Shown here piece after piece: positions 11,872 through 24,584 of a DNA stretch of 64,000 nt. This DNA comes from Tamarix chinensis (Eukaryota; Streptophyta; Magnoliopsida; Caryophyllales; Tamaricaceae), in assembly GCA_030549775.1 (NCBI GenBank), contig CM060175.1:97455470-97519469 (forward strand), given 5' to 3'. Each line of letters begins with the position of its first letter. The stretch's first letter is position 1. Below the pieces are notes generated by a model. That model was not told where the DNA came from. It searched no databases and was given only the letters and a program-made list of their open reading frames with translations. The translations under genes and the position numbers were made by a program.

Positions 11872-12489
11872 CTCCCCTACATTTTAAAAATAGTTTGGAT
11901 AATTTTAAAGGTATAATGGTATTTTATGTTAAGTGTTTTACTAATTAAATTTTATAAAGTTTTATCCTTGTTAACTTCTTATTTCTAATAAATATGATGG
12001 ATATTATTTTTAGGTGTTGAGTTGCTAATTATGCTTGGTAAGATTGATATTTTGCGGGATTAAGGTAACCGTTAATCCTCCCTTAAATATATGAAAAACG
12101 CATGCTAGCACATTTAGGGTTTAGTATGATTTTATGCATGTTTTGTATGCTTAGCATGATATGTTTATGGTTTCTTATATTGTTGTTAAAAAGAAATAGC
12201 ATGATAACTTTTGTGCTATATGTAGGTGTGTTGAATAAGGAAGGAGTTGGAAATATGGACAGAAATGTTAAATGCTTGTTTATGACGCACCATGTTGCTA
12301 ATACATGAATAATGTTATTGTCTAAGGGTATTTTAGTAATTATGCTTATGAGGTATGTGAATCAATGTATATAGTTGCTAATGAGTATTATGTTGAATAA
12401 TGATAAGTTGGTGGACTTAGATGACAAAAATGAAGTATTAATATTGTTATTTTATGTAGGGTTAGTAAATTCATAAAATGTTGAATAAA

Positions 12490-13830
12490 GGGGTTGAGTG
12501 GAAATTTCACAAGTGAAAAAGGACATTTTGGTAATTTGGTAAACAAAAGGGTATTTTAGTAATTTGTAAAATAAAAGGAGTGTTATGGTAATTTTATAAA
12601 TAAAAGGGTATTGTGGTAACTTTGTAAATAAAAGGATATTGTGATAACTTGAAAGTAGGGGTAAAATAGTAATTTTGGAGTCAAGGGGCAATATGGTAAT
12701 TTTATAAGTAAGTGGAAAGAATGGTAATTTTGGAAGTAGGGGTAAAATTGTAACTTTGGATGAATGAGGGCATTATGGTAATTGTTCAAGTAAAAAGGGC
12801 ATTATGGTAATTTTGGAGGTAGAGGGGCAAAATCGTAATTTCATAAGTAAAGGGTAATATGGTAAATTTTATAAGTGAATGGTGAAGTGGAAATTTATAA
12901 GTAAAAGGGGTAATATGGTAAATTGGAAAAGACGGGCAAAATGGTAATTATGTAAGGAAAAATAAAGATGGTAATCTTGGATGTGAAAGGGTAAAATAGT
13001 AATTTGTAAAGTAAAGGATGTATGGTGGTAATTTTCATAAATAAAAGGATATTATGGTAAAATTGGATGTAAGGGGTAGAATGGTAATTTTATAAATGAA
13101 AGGATATTATGGTAAACCTGGGAGTAAGGGGTAACTTGGTAATTATGATAACGACAAAAGATAATTTAGCAAGTAAATTATGATTGTAGAAGGGCAATTG
13201 GATAAGTATGATACTATAGAAGGGTAATTTGGTAAATTAACCAATTAAAGGGCATTATGGTAATTTTAATAATGGAGAAGGGTAATACAGTAATTTTGAT
13301 TATGAAAAAGGGTAAATTAATATTGGTGATTATGAAGAAGAGTAATTTGGGATTTGTGATAATTAAAAAGGGTAAATGGCAATTAAAATAATTGAGAGGG
13401 GTAAAATGGTAATTATGATAAAGGAGAAGGGCAATTTGGTAATTTGTTCAACTAAAAGGGTAATTTGGTAATTTAGCCGATAAAAGGGTAAAGTGATTAT
13501 TGTTTAACCAACTAAAGGGGCAAAATAGTAATCATGATAATGAAGGAGGGTAATTTAGTAATTTATCCAACTCAAGGGTAATTTAGTAATTATAACAAAG
13601 GAGAAAGGCGATTTGGTAATATAACCAACCAAAAGGGAAATACGATAAGTATAGTAATTATGAGGGGTGAATGATGATCTGAAAAGTGTATGAGATAATT
13701 TGGTACCCTAAATCGGACAAAGGGAAATTTGGTAATTATGCAACCTTAAGGGTAATGTGGTAATTTATCAAGTAAGGAACAGATACTTAACAATTATATA
13801 AGAAAAGGGCAAATGAGTAATTTGTACCTA
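12490..13830. repeat. LTR-embedded minisatellite (C5)
   Basis: Degenerate 27-35 bp units read roughly GGTAATTTTGTAARTAAAAGG followed by GYAWTRT. This is the complement of the C1 array. Units become more divergent after about 13150. Confidence 0.85.
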
Positions 13831-14474
13831 ATAGGTCCTTGAGATTGTGGAACATTAATATGATTAAATAATGTTGATTAGCCAAGTAAGAGTATCTAAT
13901 GATTAGTATGGCCTTGATGGTTTCTCTGTGACATACTGGATAATCCTCTGAATAAGAAACGATTAATGATATCGAAACGATTGAAAGTGAATAAGTATCG
14001 GATCATCGTGCTTTCTGTGATCACCTTAATTAAGACACTATTATTTAAAGTGAAAGACCTCGAGATCGGGAATGGTGACTCCTTAGGGGTCGCTACCCTA
14101 AGGACGTGGTTTAGTCCACGATTATTCTGGTATTTGCTGGTGTGCCTTTGTGCCCCAGCCAGGCCCTATATCTTACTCTTCCTAGCTCTACGGACCTAGT
14201 TAGGGGGTATGCATACTTATGGATTAGGTGTCCTTGTCGGTAGGGTACTGAGTTAGCTTTATGCACCAGTACGACCAGGGTACCTTTGCGTCCTTGGGTT
14301 CATGGTCGAAGGGTACTGAGTAGCTGATATGCACCGGTACGACCGGTGTACCTTTGTGTCCCGGGTTATCGATCTCCCATTCGAGGCAAATAAATATGAT
14401 TGATGTGCTGATTAAATAAAGGAAAGATACTATTATTGAAAGTGGAATATTAATGAGCCGGGCCCAGATGATTA

Positions 14475-15035
14475 TGATATTGCGTACCGGTCCACCGGTT
14501 ATAATAGTGGTCCAGGAGCGTGTTGCCCTGGTATGTGATATTGAGTACCGGTCCACCGGATATAATAGTGGTCCAGGAGCGTGTTGCTCTGGTATGTGAT
14601 ATTGCGTACCAGTCCACCGGTTATAATAGTGGTCCAGGAGCGTGTTGTCCTGGTGTGTGATTATGAGTACCGGTCCACCGGTTATAATAGTGGCCAGGAG
14701 CGTTGTGCCCTGGATGATGAGTTATCTGTATTCCGGTCTACCGGCAATAATAGTGAGGGTCCCGAGCTCAATAAAATCAGTTGTGTATGGGAATAAGAAT
14801 ATGGAAAAATACTAATCACTTATAGTGGAACACCATGTGAGTCGGGGCCAGACCGGTCCACCGGCAAATAATAGTGGTCAGGTGCGTTCTGCCCTGTGTG
14901 TTTATCTTCCGGTCCACCGGCAATAATAGTGGTCAGGTGCGTTCTGCCCTGTGTGTTTATCTTCCGGTCCACCGGCAATGATAGTGGTCAGAGGCGTTCT
15001 ACCCTGTGTGTTGACTTCCGGTCCACCGGCTATAA
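14475..15035 (+). repeat. Tandem array of CCACCGG...ATAATAGTGG units (C5)
   Basis: This is the clearest version of the array. About four or five 61-bp units (GTACCGGTCCACCGGTTATA, AATAGTGG, TCCAGGAGCGTGTTGCCCTGG) are followed after a spacer by three or four 55-56 bp units ending GTGCGTTCTGCCCTGTG. The spacer holds ACTAATCACTTATAGTGG and AACACCATGTGAG, as in C2 and C3. Confidence 0.9.
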
Positions 15036-15245
15036 TAGTGGGGCTCTCGTACTCACATGGATATAAAGTATGATATTGATGGATTAATGACAGAATAATG
15101 GCTTAAGGCCCAAAGCATCGATCGTGACTTATAAAGTATTATGTTTGTTATTGTTATGTATGCATCTCTCATTATTTATATGTGTGTGGCTTGCATTATG
15201 TGTCATATGCGGGCCTATCTTTAAGTGTGGTATTAAAGGGTTACT

Positions 15246-15303
15246 CAGTACCGTAGTACTGAAGGGATTCCCTTTATGGGGCCCCTGCCTATTCAATGGG
15301 CAG
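15246..15303 (+). other. Double hairpin near the LTR 3' end (C5)
   Basis: CAGTAC-CGTA-GTACTG (15246-15261) is a perfect 6-bp stem. CTGCC ... GGCAG (15285-15303) is a second stem with a 7-9 nt loop. The position matches the CACC/GGTG plus TGCTC/GAGCA pair of the other copies, but the sequence differs. Confidence 0.5.
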
Positions 15304-15899
15304 TGCCCTTGCAGGTATTTTCAGGTGCTACTCAAGTGGGTTATGGGAAGGAGAGTAAGGAATTTTCCGGTATCATGGCTTTTTCTCTTTCTCATTTAAT
15401 TTCTCGGTTTTGAATGTTAACGTTGTTAAAATAACCACCATTGGTGGATTTTATTCCTGAAAACGATTCAATGCGCTACTTTAAATATGTTGAAGCTTGC
15501 AATTTACTCTGATTTATGCATGTTGAATGTCTTTCGATCTGTATTTCATTTTCTTAGCCTTAGCACTTGGTATTGGAACGGTATGAGTGAACCGGTCTGG
15601 TACTAAGTGTGGCGGTAATACTCCCAAATTTCACGTTTTGTTTATTTGCTTCCACTATTATCTTTTAATAAAACGAAATTTTTCAGTAGTGAATTTTGGG
15701 GGTGTTACAATAATAATGGTAATAATAATGATAGAAATGATAATATTAGTAGTAGTAGTAGTATTAATAATAATAATAATGTTAAACATAGCAAGGATAA
15801 TAATAAAAAAGGGTAATAGTAATATAAGAATCCCAACATTTACACCTGTAGTAAAAGTGATAATGGCCAAGTTAGTGTTAGTAAGAAAATAATAACAAT

Positions 15900-15910
15900 A
15901 TTAAGGATAA

Positions 15911-15951
<41 letters not shown>

Positions 15952-15970
15952 ATAATAATAATAATAATAA
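15900..15970. repeat. (AGT)n(AAT)n microsatellite
   Basis: The continuation of the C4 microsatellite region on the right side of the C5 insertion. Confidence 0.95.
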
Positions 15971-16049
15971 CTATATTAATACTAATGTTGTAGCCTTTTA
16001 AATGATATTACCATGGTTATAAACATTTCTGAAGTTAGGTTAGATTATA

Positions 16050-16077
16050 AGAATAATAACATAATAATAATAATAAC

Positions 16078-16116
<39 letters not shown>

Positions 16117-16155
16117 CAAAATTAGTAATAATAATAATAATAATAATAATAAGAG
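16050..16155. repeat. (AAT)n microsatellite
   Basis: Interrupted AAT runs in C4, directly before its purine-rich (plus strand) tract. Confidence 0.93.
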
Positions 16156-17512
16156 CAATACTATTAATATTACTAAAAATCATTAACACTTATGGAAAAA
16201 GAGTTTAAGGGCTGGGAAAATTAGAATACCAACTAGGGTTGGTGGTGGAACTGACGGCGACGCGGTGGCAGCGGCGGTGGTGGAGGAGGAAGAGAGGTGG
16301 AGAGATGGGGGTATAAGATAGAAGAGAGGGAATGAGGGGTGTTTGAGGTGGTGGAAGGTGTCTCAAGTGAAGAGGGGTAGAATGGAGGTGGTGGTGCGGC
16401 CAGAAGTGGCGGCGCACGGCGGAGCGGGTTGGTGAGGGTTGATCGGAATGGCAATTTTGCACGGCCAGGGCAGCTCGTGCAAGGCAAGATAGGGGAGGAG
16501 AGTGGCATAGTTTTATAGAAGGCGGTGGGAGGAAGGTTTTTGTGGGCGGCGTTTGTCGAAGGCGGCAGAATAAGGAGTTGTTTGGGCGGCGGCACGCGGT
16601 TAAGGTTTCTAGGCTGTGAAAATAGAAGCTCGGTTATAGATGCCTATGGGTGTATTTATAGGCTAATTGAGGGGGAAAACAAAAAAGGGAGAAGAAGACA
16701 ACCGGAGCAGGTGAGGCAGGTCGCTGACCGGTGGTGGTAGGCGGCACATGCCCTGCGAAATTACAGTGTACGTTTGGTTGGGTGAGGGGAGAAAGGAAAG
16801 AATGGCAGCACGGGTGAGGAGGGAGGATGGAATGGTTGGGTAGAAATTGGAAAGAAAACGACGGGGGTAGGCAGGGAAGGATGGCCATATGGTGTAGGTG
16901 GCTGCCGGCAGGTGTAGGACTGCAGGTCGGGGTTGCAGTCCGCGTGAGGAAGAAGGAGATAGGGACGGAGGAGGACCGATGGTCCAGGGGAAAGAAAGAA
17001 AAGAAAAAAAAAGAGTGGTTCGGCCGGGAAGAATGGGCTAAGGAGGAAAGGGTGGGGCGGGCCTAGCCGTGCGGGATGGGGAAGGGAGGAGAGTTTGGGT
17101 CGCAGACTGGCCCAAATTGGAGAAGGAAAAATAAGAAAAGGAGGAAGGACAGAAAGAAAGAAAAATGAAAGGAAAGGAGAAAAAGGAAAAAGGAAAAAGG
17201 AGAAAATGGATGGATTGAGATATTTGGTATTTATTTATTTTTAGATATTTAAAATTAATAATAGTTATTATAAGAATAATAATTAAATTCCTTTTTAGAT
17301 TAATTGGGTTATTCTGGACAAATGTTCCTTAACTTCCATGTTAATTAGTAAAATGTCCAAATTTTCCTAAATAGTTTATTTATTATTTCCTCCTTGTTTT
17401 GCCTTAATTAATTCCCCTTTATTTTAATAAGATAATTAATTTACTTAATTTTCCTGATAAATCTTTATTTTGATAAAATTCCTAAATTAGGATTTTGGGG
17501 TATTTCATTGTA

Positions 17513-18652
17513 TTTATTTATTACAATTATTTTAAATATTTTTCCATTATTAACCTTATTATTATTAATATCATTACTAATATTTAGTTAGAAAAAAAAA
17601 GAATAAGGAAAAAGATGCAGGAAGAAGGTTTAACATTTAGTGTTCTATTTTTATAGGTGAACCAAACCCTTCCCATAAGGAGGCGTATGATTCGTGCTCT
17701 AAGTTCGGTGCCCTATTAGGTAAGGATATGGTTAAAGCTTGGTTTTGCTATGATTTGTGTGTTCATAGGTGTAATGATATGTGTTGTGTATTATATGTGA
17801 TTGTTGACTAAAATGTGTGTAGTGTAGCTTGCTTGCATAGAGCTAAAATAAGTTGTGTATGATTTATGATATGTGTGATATAGGTGATATGACTTGAATT
17901 TTATTACATGCTCTTATGTATAGTTGTTATTGTATGACATGCATGCTAGGAGACCTTAGGAGGTATTGTGAGGTATCTAAAAGAAATAAAGAGAGTGACG
18001 CAAGTAAGGAGAAATGGGAAAAACCTAATTACCTTATGACCTAATGGTGATAAAATAAAGGAAGAATGATAATAAAATGAAGGGTTGGAGTAAATCTTGC
18101 ATAGGAAGTGTAAGGCTTGCATGGGGGAAAATTTTATGCCGAAAAAGTTAGTTTAAGGTTTAAACATGGTGAGGAAAGAGTACTTCGGGTGATTGGAGTC
18201 CTTAGAGAAAAGATAGTATGTGGGTTGGTAGAAGTATGCATGGAAGCTTAATTAGGGTTTTTGCGGGAAAATCCTATGTAGGGTAGTGTTGTGAGAGGGT
18301 TGATAATGGTTGGTTGGAATTAGTGTTGAGATTAAAGGGTGTTTATGAAGGGTGTGTGTCAAGTGGAAAGGAGGATGGAGTGTGTGTGTGTGATGGGATG
18401 GTGTAAAAGAAAAGAGTATTAGGGTTTCGAGGTGGCCAACTATGGTTTCTTAGACCCATGTGGAAATTGGAGAGTAGGGTTGTGATGCTTGGAGTGGGTT
18501 GAGTGGAGCGAGGAGTCAAAGGTGAGTATAGGCTATATATGGAAAAGAGAGGCTAGGGCCACATAGGCTAGTTTAAGGTTTCCAAGGGGAAAACCCTAAT
18601 AAGTGATGGTGAGCTTAGGTGAAGAAATGGAAAAGTGGGATTTGACCCACAT
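17513..18652 (+). mobile_element. C3 LTR, segment b
   Basis: C3 resumes after the C4 duplication with AT-rich and TTA-rich sequence. It then carries the conserved box (17655-17740, AGGTGAACCAAAC ... AAGGAGGCGTATG ... TTAGGTAAGGATATGG) and the same downstream order as C2. It ends with CACAT (18648-18652), the target duplication of C6. Confidence 0.78.
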
Positions 18653-21600
18653 TGTAACATCCCAAAATTTACTACTAAAAATTTTCGTTTTACAGTAGAA
18701 GTATAATCACAATAATTGGGTGTTACCGCTGTAATTAACATAATTTAGGCTTACTATCCCCACCTTACGTCAATCACAAGGCAAAATAATTTAAAATACT
18801 CAACGGGATAAACAGAAAACGAGAGAAGTTTCATAACATAGATACAAGTTTAGAGATTAAATCTGATTATAATAACAAAATACAACAAAAGGGATACCAT
18901 AGATAAAAGAGTCCAAAAAGGTATTCGAGTAAAAATATCATTCGAATAACATGATTCTTCACTCAAACACCTAGTATAGATAAAAAGTCGCTCTTCCCCA
19001 CACAATGCAACAAAGGCGGTGAAATCATCAACTGAGCCCTTAAAGACATGCACAAAACCATCAGGGTCCTCTACTCGTAGGAATGAGCAGCACCCTTGAA
19101 AAGGATGATCAGTATACTATGTACTAAGTAAGGTGACAATACACTTAAAACGGGGAAACATATAATTACATGCATTAAGTATTATACATGCGAGATACAG
19201 AAATCAATACATGGTGCTTACTGGTCCGGTTTTGTATTATATGAATATGATATAATCCATTATTTTATTTACATTGAGTTCAGGGAATCCAATATTCTCT
19301 ATTGGTGGAATGGTTATCAATATATATACAACCCTAGGGCAAAATGCTCATGGACACTATTCTCATCGGTGGAACGATTATCAATATAACCCAAGGTAAC
19401 ACGCTCCCTGGCCACTATTCTCATTTAGTGGAACGGATAGGTACAGCCAGTCCTAACTCATGTAGTCTTTCACTTTAAATGATTAATGTCTTATCAATGC
19501 TTATAATCGTTCTCGAGATTTATTTTAAATTGAGTTTAGGGACCCCATTATTCTCAACAGGTGGAATGGTTATTTCACCCTAAGGCAAAATGCTCCTGAC
19601 CACTATTCTTACTGGTGGAATGGTAATAATATACAACCCTAGAAAAAAAATGCTCTGGCCACTATTCTTACCGATGGAACGGTAATAATATACATCCCTG
19701 GGATAAAAAGCGCCCTACTAATATCCTTATCCGGTGGAATAAATATATACAACTGGTCCTAACTCATGTGATCTTTCATTTTAAATTATTAATATCTTAT
19801 TTATGATTGGTTTATGAGTAAGAAACATAATTAATACAAGTGAAATATCAGTATACATATAACAAGACTGTTCTCAAAGATTAAGATGCTTATTTTTCCC
19901 AAAAACCCTAAATTCACAATTTAAGCATAACTTCTTCCATATTGATCATTTATCCACCAAATTTAGTATATGCTCCTCAAATAATAGTATCATTAATACA
20001 CCTAAAGTTTGAGGTCTAAATACCACATCTTACACCTATGATAATAGCCCTATCTCAAAAGTTACTACTCATAAGGCTCCCAAAACCCTAATTTCATAGG
20101 GAAGTCATATTTTCCTAGAAGACTCATAAAATTACAAAATTTAATATACAACCCCAAAATAATAATATTAACAACATATCCAAAATTTTTGGCCTAACTA
20201 TAACGTTTTACACATGTGACAATAATATTATCAATTTAAAGTTATTATTCCCAAATTAGGTTATTTTCTCATTTTGAAGAACTTATGACCTTCATAATCA
20301 CTCCCAAACACTTCTCATGAAATTATAATCATATTTTAATCTATTTAACGTGTTAAAATACCAAAATTTCTATATTAACCTATATTGACCAAAATACCCT
20401 TAAAGATAGCCAATAGCCTCTATTTTTTGAATATCTCATATCCTCAATATCATTATTTCCAAATCCTCCTTTTATCAACATACATCTTAAATATAATTAT
20501 TTCCCACTTATCATACTTTAATGGCCCATACTACTCTGCCACAATTTATACTCATCCACAAAAATACGACTTAGCGTAATATCATCGTATCCGTATATCT
20601 TTCGTTATTCTTACTTCCTTCCTATTATATAATTCATATTAATATATCTTATCATCAAAAACATGCGTTTTAATAGTATAATAACAATAGCATGATAATA
20701 CACATAATTATACAAGCATTTAACACAAACCTGAAACATTGAGTAATATCCTTACTAATAAAGGCTCCGGTCTCTAAGCACGCTTATCCTAATATGCTTC
20801 TTCCAAAAATTCTGGAATATCACCTAATAAAAATTAACAAAATATAATTAGAATTATTAATATAATTAATGAAGGGTTAAGGTAATGGAAGAAAAAAGAA
20901 TGGGGAAAAAACCAAACCAGGTTTCGAAGGAGGTGTTGGCTAAAAATTATGTAACAAAGGGGATCAGTTGGGGTTTGTCAAGCAAGGAGCGCTAGAAACG
21001 GCACAACCTAGCATTACTAGGGGGCTAAAATAGCAAGGAAGGCTGAAAGGAGGGGGTGGGTTTGGTGGAGTTGGCCGAAGGGAGGGGTGAGCAACAGTGG
21101 GAATTGCCGAAGCTTGGGGGTAGGAACGGATGATTTTGCTATAGCTAAAGGGGCGTTTTGGTGAGTTTTGCTGCAGCTAGGGACGAGGGAATGGAAGGTG
21201 ATGCTAGTGGTGGTGGTGGATGTGGTGCAGCAAGGGCTGCCAAAGGTGGGTTTTTAGGAGTATTTTTGGGCCATTTTGGCGACAGTGAGGAGGGAGAAAG
21301 GAGGAGGGGAAGGTGGTGCTAAATTCTGTAGAAAAAGAAGGGAGAGGAGGAGGTGTTGGAGTGCATTTATTGCTGGGTATATATGCACACACACATGCAC
21401 GAAGGAGGGGAAAGGAGGAGGTGGTGATCGGGCATAATTTTAACCTCGACCCACAATCGCAGGAGTTGGAAATTTATGGGGTAGGGGTAAGCTTGGTAGA
21501 GGGAGATGTGCACACAAGGGAAGGATGGGGAGAAGAAGGGTGAGGTGATCGGCATGGAGATAAAAATAAATAAATAAAAAGAATTAAATAAGATATGGAG

Positions 21601-21820
21601 AGGGGAAGAAAAAGAAAAAAATGAAAAGAAAAGGTGTGGGTTTAGATTTAGATTTAGGTTAAATAATTATCTGGGATTAGATTTAAGTTAGGAAAAATAT
21701 TAATAATCTAAAATAAAAATTAGGATTAGGCTAATATTTAGAATTAGGGAGTTAGGGTAAGATGGAAAAATGAATTTTCGAGGTTATAATTGGGTTTAGC
21801 TAAAAATTCAGGGTATTACA
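18653..21820 (-). mobile_element. C6: solo LTR (minus), 3.17-kb subfamily
   Basis: Edges are TGTAACATCCCAAAATTTAC on the left and AAATTCAGGGTATTACA on the right. A perfect CACAT duplication lies at 18648-18652 and 21821-21825. The length, 3168 bp, is almost that of C7 (3164 bp), the 3' LTR of the gypsy element, and the terminal sequences are alike, so the two belong to one subfamily. Modules on the minus strand: AT-rich start, C/T tract (purine-rich on plus, 20930-21620), box (20735-20815), tandem array (19290-19760), hairpin region (about 19077-19112). No coding sequence was seen. It sits inside C3. Confidence 0.9.
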
Positions 21821-21825
21821 CACAT

Positions 21826-23022
21826 GCACATGGGCTTTGGATTCATGGTGAGTAGGTTGGAAAGTGAAAAAGAGGTTTTAGAGTCTCGGGGAGTGTAGAG
21901 GTCCCAAGTTATGGGACCGAGTCATTTAGGAAGTCTGGGGTATAATTATGGTAATGAGTCGAGAGTCCAATAGGGGCATGCATGTGTAGTTGGGGTTACT
22001 TGTGGAATAAAACACTGATTACTTAAATTGAAAGATTATTGGGCTGGACCCAGGTTAGAATATTTTCCGATTCACCAACTATAATAGTAGCCAAGAGCCT
22101 TCTTGCCCTAGAGTGTATTCCGATCCATCAGCTATAATAACGGGGGTTTTGAGCTCGATAAACCAAACCTTGTATGGTAATAAATCATAGAAAAGACACT
22201 AATTACTTATAGTGGAACACCACGTGAGCCGAGGTTAGGTTAGGATAATTTTCAGTCCACGGACAATAATAATAGTCTGGTGCATTCTACCTTGGAGTAG
22301 TATTTTCGGTCCACCGGCTGTAATAGTGGCAAGGTGTGTTTTGTCCTAGAGTATCATTTTCAATCAATTAGCTATAATAGTGAGGTTCTTGTACTCGCAT
22401 GGATATAATATGGGAGATGTGTAAAGAAGGAATTAATGACCTGAATCTTAATAATGGTGATTAATCTGAATGGCATACTACATGCATTATCTGTCTTTTT
22501 CATGTTATGCATTGTCTTAGCCATATGATTATCTTACTCAGTATGTAGCGTACAGAGCACCCCTTTTATGGGTGCTGCTCCTTCCCACGAGCAATGACCC
22601 CTTCTAAGTTTATGTAGGTAGAAAATTACACTTTTGATGACTTTGATGCTTACAATGCCTTGGGCGGGACTGAGTGATGATCTATTATATCTATTGTGGG
22701 GTCTGAGAGGGTGCACTATAGACTTATCATTATCCATTTTACTTTCTTTTTTATTTCCCCTATAGTGGGCGTGTTTGTATTTAATTTTCTTTTTGTATTA
22801 ACTCTGATGTTTGTATACTCCGATTTTAGTTATGAAATGTTGAACTTTTATGGTTTTATTTGATTTTTTGCATTACTACTTTTAGTCCCTTAGCTTTGTG
22901 GTTAGTATAAGATTGGATATGGGTCAATCTTATACTGATCACGATGATAACACCTCCATTTTTAGTGCATGGTTTTCTATAACAAACGAAAATTTTTAAT
23001 TGTAAATTTTGGGGGTATTACA
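21826..23022 (+). mobile_element. C3 LTR, segment c and 3' end
   Basis: C3 continues after C6 and matches C2 from about 5860 on. It holds the tandem array (22060-22390), the double hairpin (22557-22593) and the terminus AAATTTTGGGGGTATTACA at 23022. C3 as a whole is a plus-strand LTR broken by C2, C4 and C6; its 5' end lies left of the window. Confidence 0.8.
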
Positions 23023-23766
23023 GTAGGCTTTGGTGAAAATGGTCGAAGGTAGGGTTATTGTGGTGATAATGGCTGAAGGTGGTGGGGGTGACTTTGGTGA
23101 TTTTTGCCGAATGAAGGAGGTAGAAAATGGTAAGGTTGGCCGGTGGTAATGGGGAAGAAATAGCAAAGGCTGCTAGTGGTGGTATTGGTGCCTTAGTGGA
23201 GCTTGTTGGTGGTGGGTTCTTGGGGTTATTTTGGCAACAACAAGAACGGGAAAGAAGGAGGGATGAAGGTTTTGTTGGTGAAACAAACGTTTGACAGAAA
23301 ATAGGGGGAGAAGGAGGTTGGTTTAGGCATTGAATGTGCCTCATATACACGTACACGCGTGTAGGAAAGGAAGAGGGGTAGGTTAGCCAAAATTTCAACC
23401 CTAGACCTTTTAGGTGAGGAGGGGGAGTTGATGGGGGTAAAGGGTAGGCTTGGCAGGGAGAGTCATGCACACAAGAGGAAGGGAAGAGAACCAGTAGGGG
23501 GAAAATATAAGGGGTGTTGGTTTAGATTTAGGTTTAGGTTAAAAAATAATTTAGGTTAGAATATTATGATAAATTAATTAAACGATCATCAGGGATTACG
23601 TTTATGTTAGAAACAATATTCATAACTTGAAATAAAAATTAGGGTTAGACTAAGATTAAGGATTAGGAAATTAAGGTAAGATAAAAAAATAATTTTATTA
23701 ATTTTATAATTAGGTTATGATATTAATTATTAATAATTAGGCATAGCTAAAATTTGGAGTATTATA
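23023..23766 (-). mobile_element. C9 LTR, right end (minus)
   Basis: This fragment matches the right end of C6 (about 21060-21820). It holds a purine-rich tract, a shared block with GTGCACACAAG-like sequence, AT-rich repeats of the type TTAGGTTTAGGTT, and the edge TTTGGAGTATTATA, where the terminal CA has become TA. The remainder would lie left of the window, which makes C9 the outermost layer of the nest. Confidence 0.65.
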
Positions 23767-24584
23767 TATGTACCTAAGGATTGAATGTACTTGCAATATA
23801 TAGATAAGTATATTTAAGTATTATAATATTATACTCATTTGTACTTAATAGTATTTTTATTTGCATATGTATTATGTACATTATCATGTCCATATTCATG
23901 TTTTTGGGGTTCATGTTCAGATTCATTCAAACACAATTAACTAATGGGAATGACAATCGCTGCAAATATCTAAAGTCTTGATTTTTATTTTATTTTCAAA
24001 TTGATCTAATGAATACAAAAAAATATTATAAATCTAGATTGATATATAGCTTAATAAAATAATGTTTTATTAAAAAATGCAATCTCGACATAGTCATCGA
24101 TAATTGAATATCATTAAAAAATATTTTTTATGTAAAAAATATACAGATCGGATAATATCACTAAATTTTTGTATAAATAAATAATTATTTTTAAAAATTC
24201 AACAATTATTTTTTGTTTTTATCCTAATTTTTTTCATGATCTTTATATTAAATAATGTATTATTAATAATAAAGAGTGTATGTATAATTTTAAAATTATT
24301 TGTATTAATTAAAAAAACAGATTAATATGATAATTTACTTTTTAGTGCAGACAAAGTATTTTATATTTGATGTTTGTCTTGCCGAACATGTCATGGGTTC
24401 GTGCCACTGACATAAATTCTTAATATCGGCGAACATCCATGGTCCACGTAATTTAAATTAGTTGAATCAAATAGTGACGGCGACATATACTAGTATTTAA
24501 TTATGCTCAATCGGTCACTTCCTCCGATTTGAAAAAGAAAGGGAAATGGAAAGTCGATTAAAATAATCTCTAGTCTCAACTAAT
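23767..24584. other. AT-rich intergenic sequence upstream of HSP90
   Basis: No gene or recognisable transposon was seen in these 0.8 kb. The last 300 bp form the distal HSP90 promoter. Confidence 0.6.

Larger units (their letters stand above)
10277..15709 (+). mobile_element. C5: complete 5.4-kb solo LTR
   Basis: This plus-strand LTR runs from TGTAATACCCCAAAAATTTC to TTTTGGGGGTGTTACA. The flanking 5-bp duplication is ATAAT at 10272-10276 and 15710-15714, although the AAT-rich target weakens that test. Modules in order: AT-rich start, a 1.3-kb C/T-rich tract (10580-11870), a hairpin (11848-11871), a minisatellite (12490-13830), the CCACCGG tandem array (14475-15035), hairpins (15246-15303) and the 3' end. 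It is the longest LTR here and the only copy of the minisatellite subfamily complete in the window; C1 is its inverted relative. No gag-pol was seen. The open frames at 10566-11547 are low-complexity translations. Confidence 0.88.
7319..17507 (-). mobile_element. C4: solo LTR (minus) interrupted by C5
   Basis: The left edge is TGTAACACACCCAAAATTTA and the right edge is TTTTGGGGTATTTCA. It is flanked by a perfect 5-bp duplication, TTGTA at 7314-7318 and 17508-17512. Without C5 and its duplication the LTR is about 4.75 kb. Reading from the right on the minus strand: AT-rich start, C/T tract (purine-rich on plus, 16200-17200), AAT/AGT microsatellites (15900-16155 and 9904-9980, split by C5), the conserved box (9515-9600), the tandem array (8050-8350), the hairpin region (about 7815-7850) and the 3' end. 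No gag or pol lies inside, so this is a solo LTR. It sits inside C3. Confidence 0.88.

Noticed and set aside
15124..15399. Hydrophobic 91-codon open frame in C5
   Set aside because: It overlaps the LTR hairpin region, and sister LTRs do not keep the frame.
24385..24420. tRNA-like T-arm sequence (GGGTTCG) upstream of HSP90
   Set aside because: No acceptor stem, D-arm or anticodon arm can be drawn around it.
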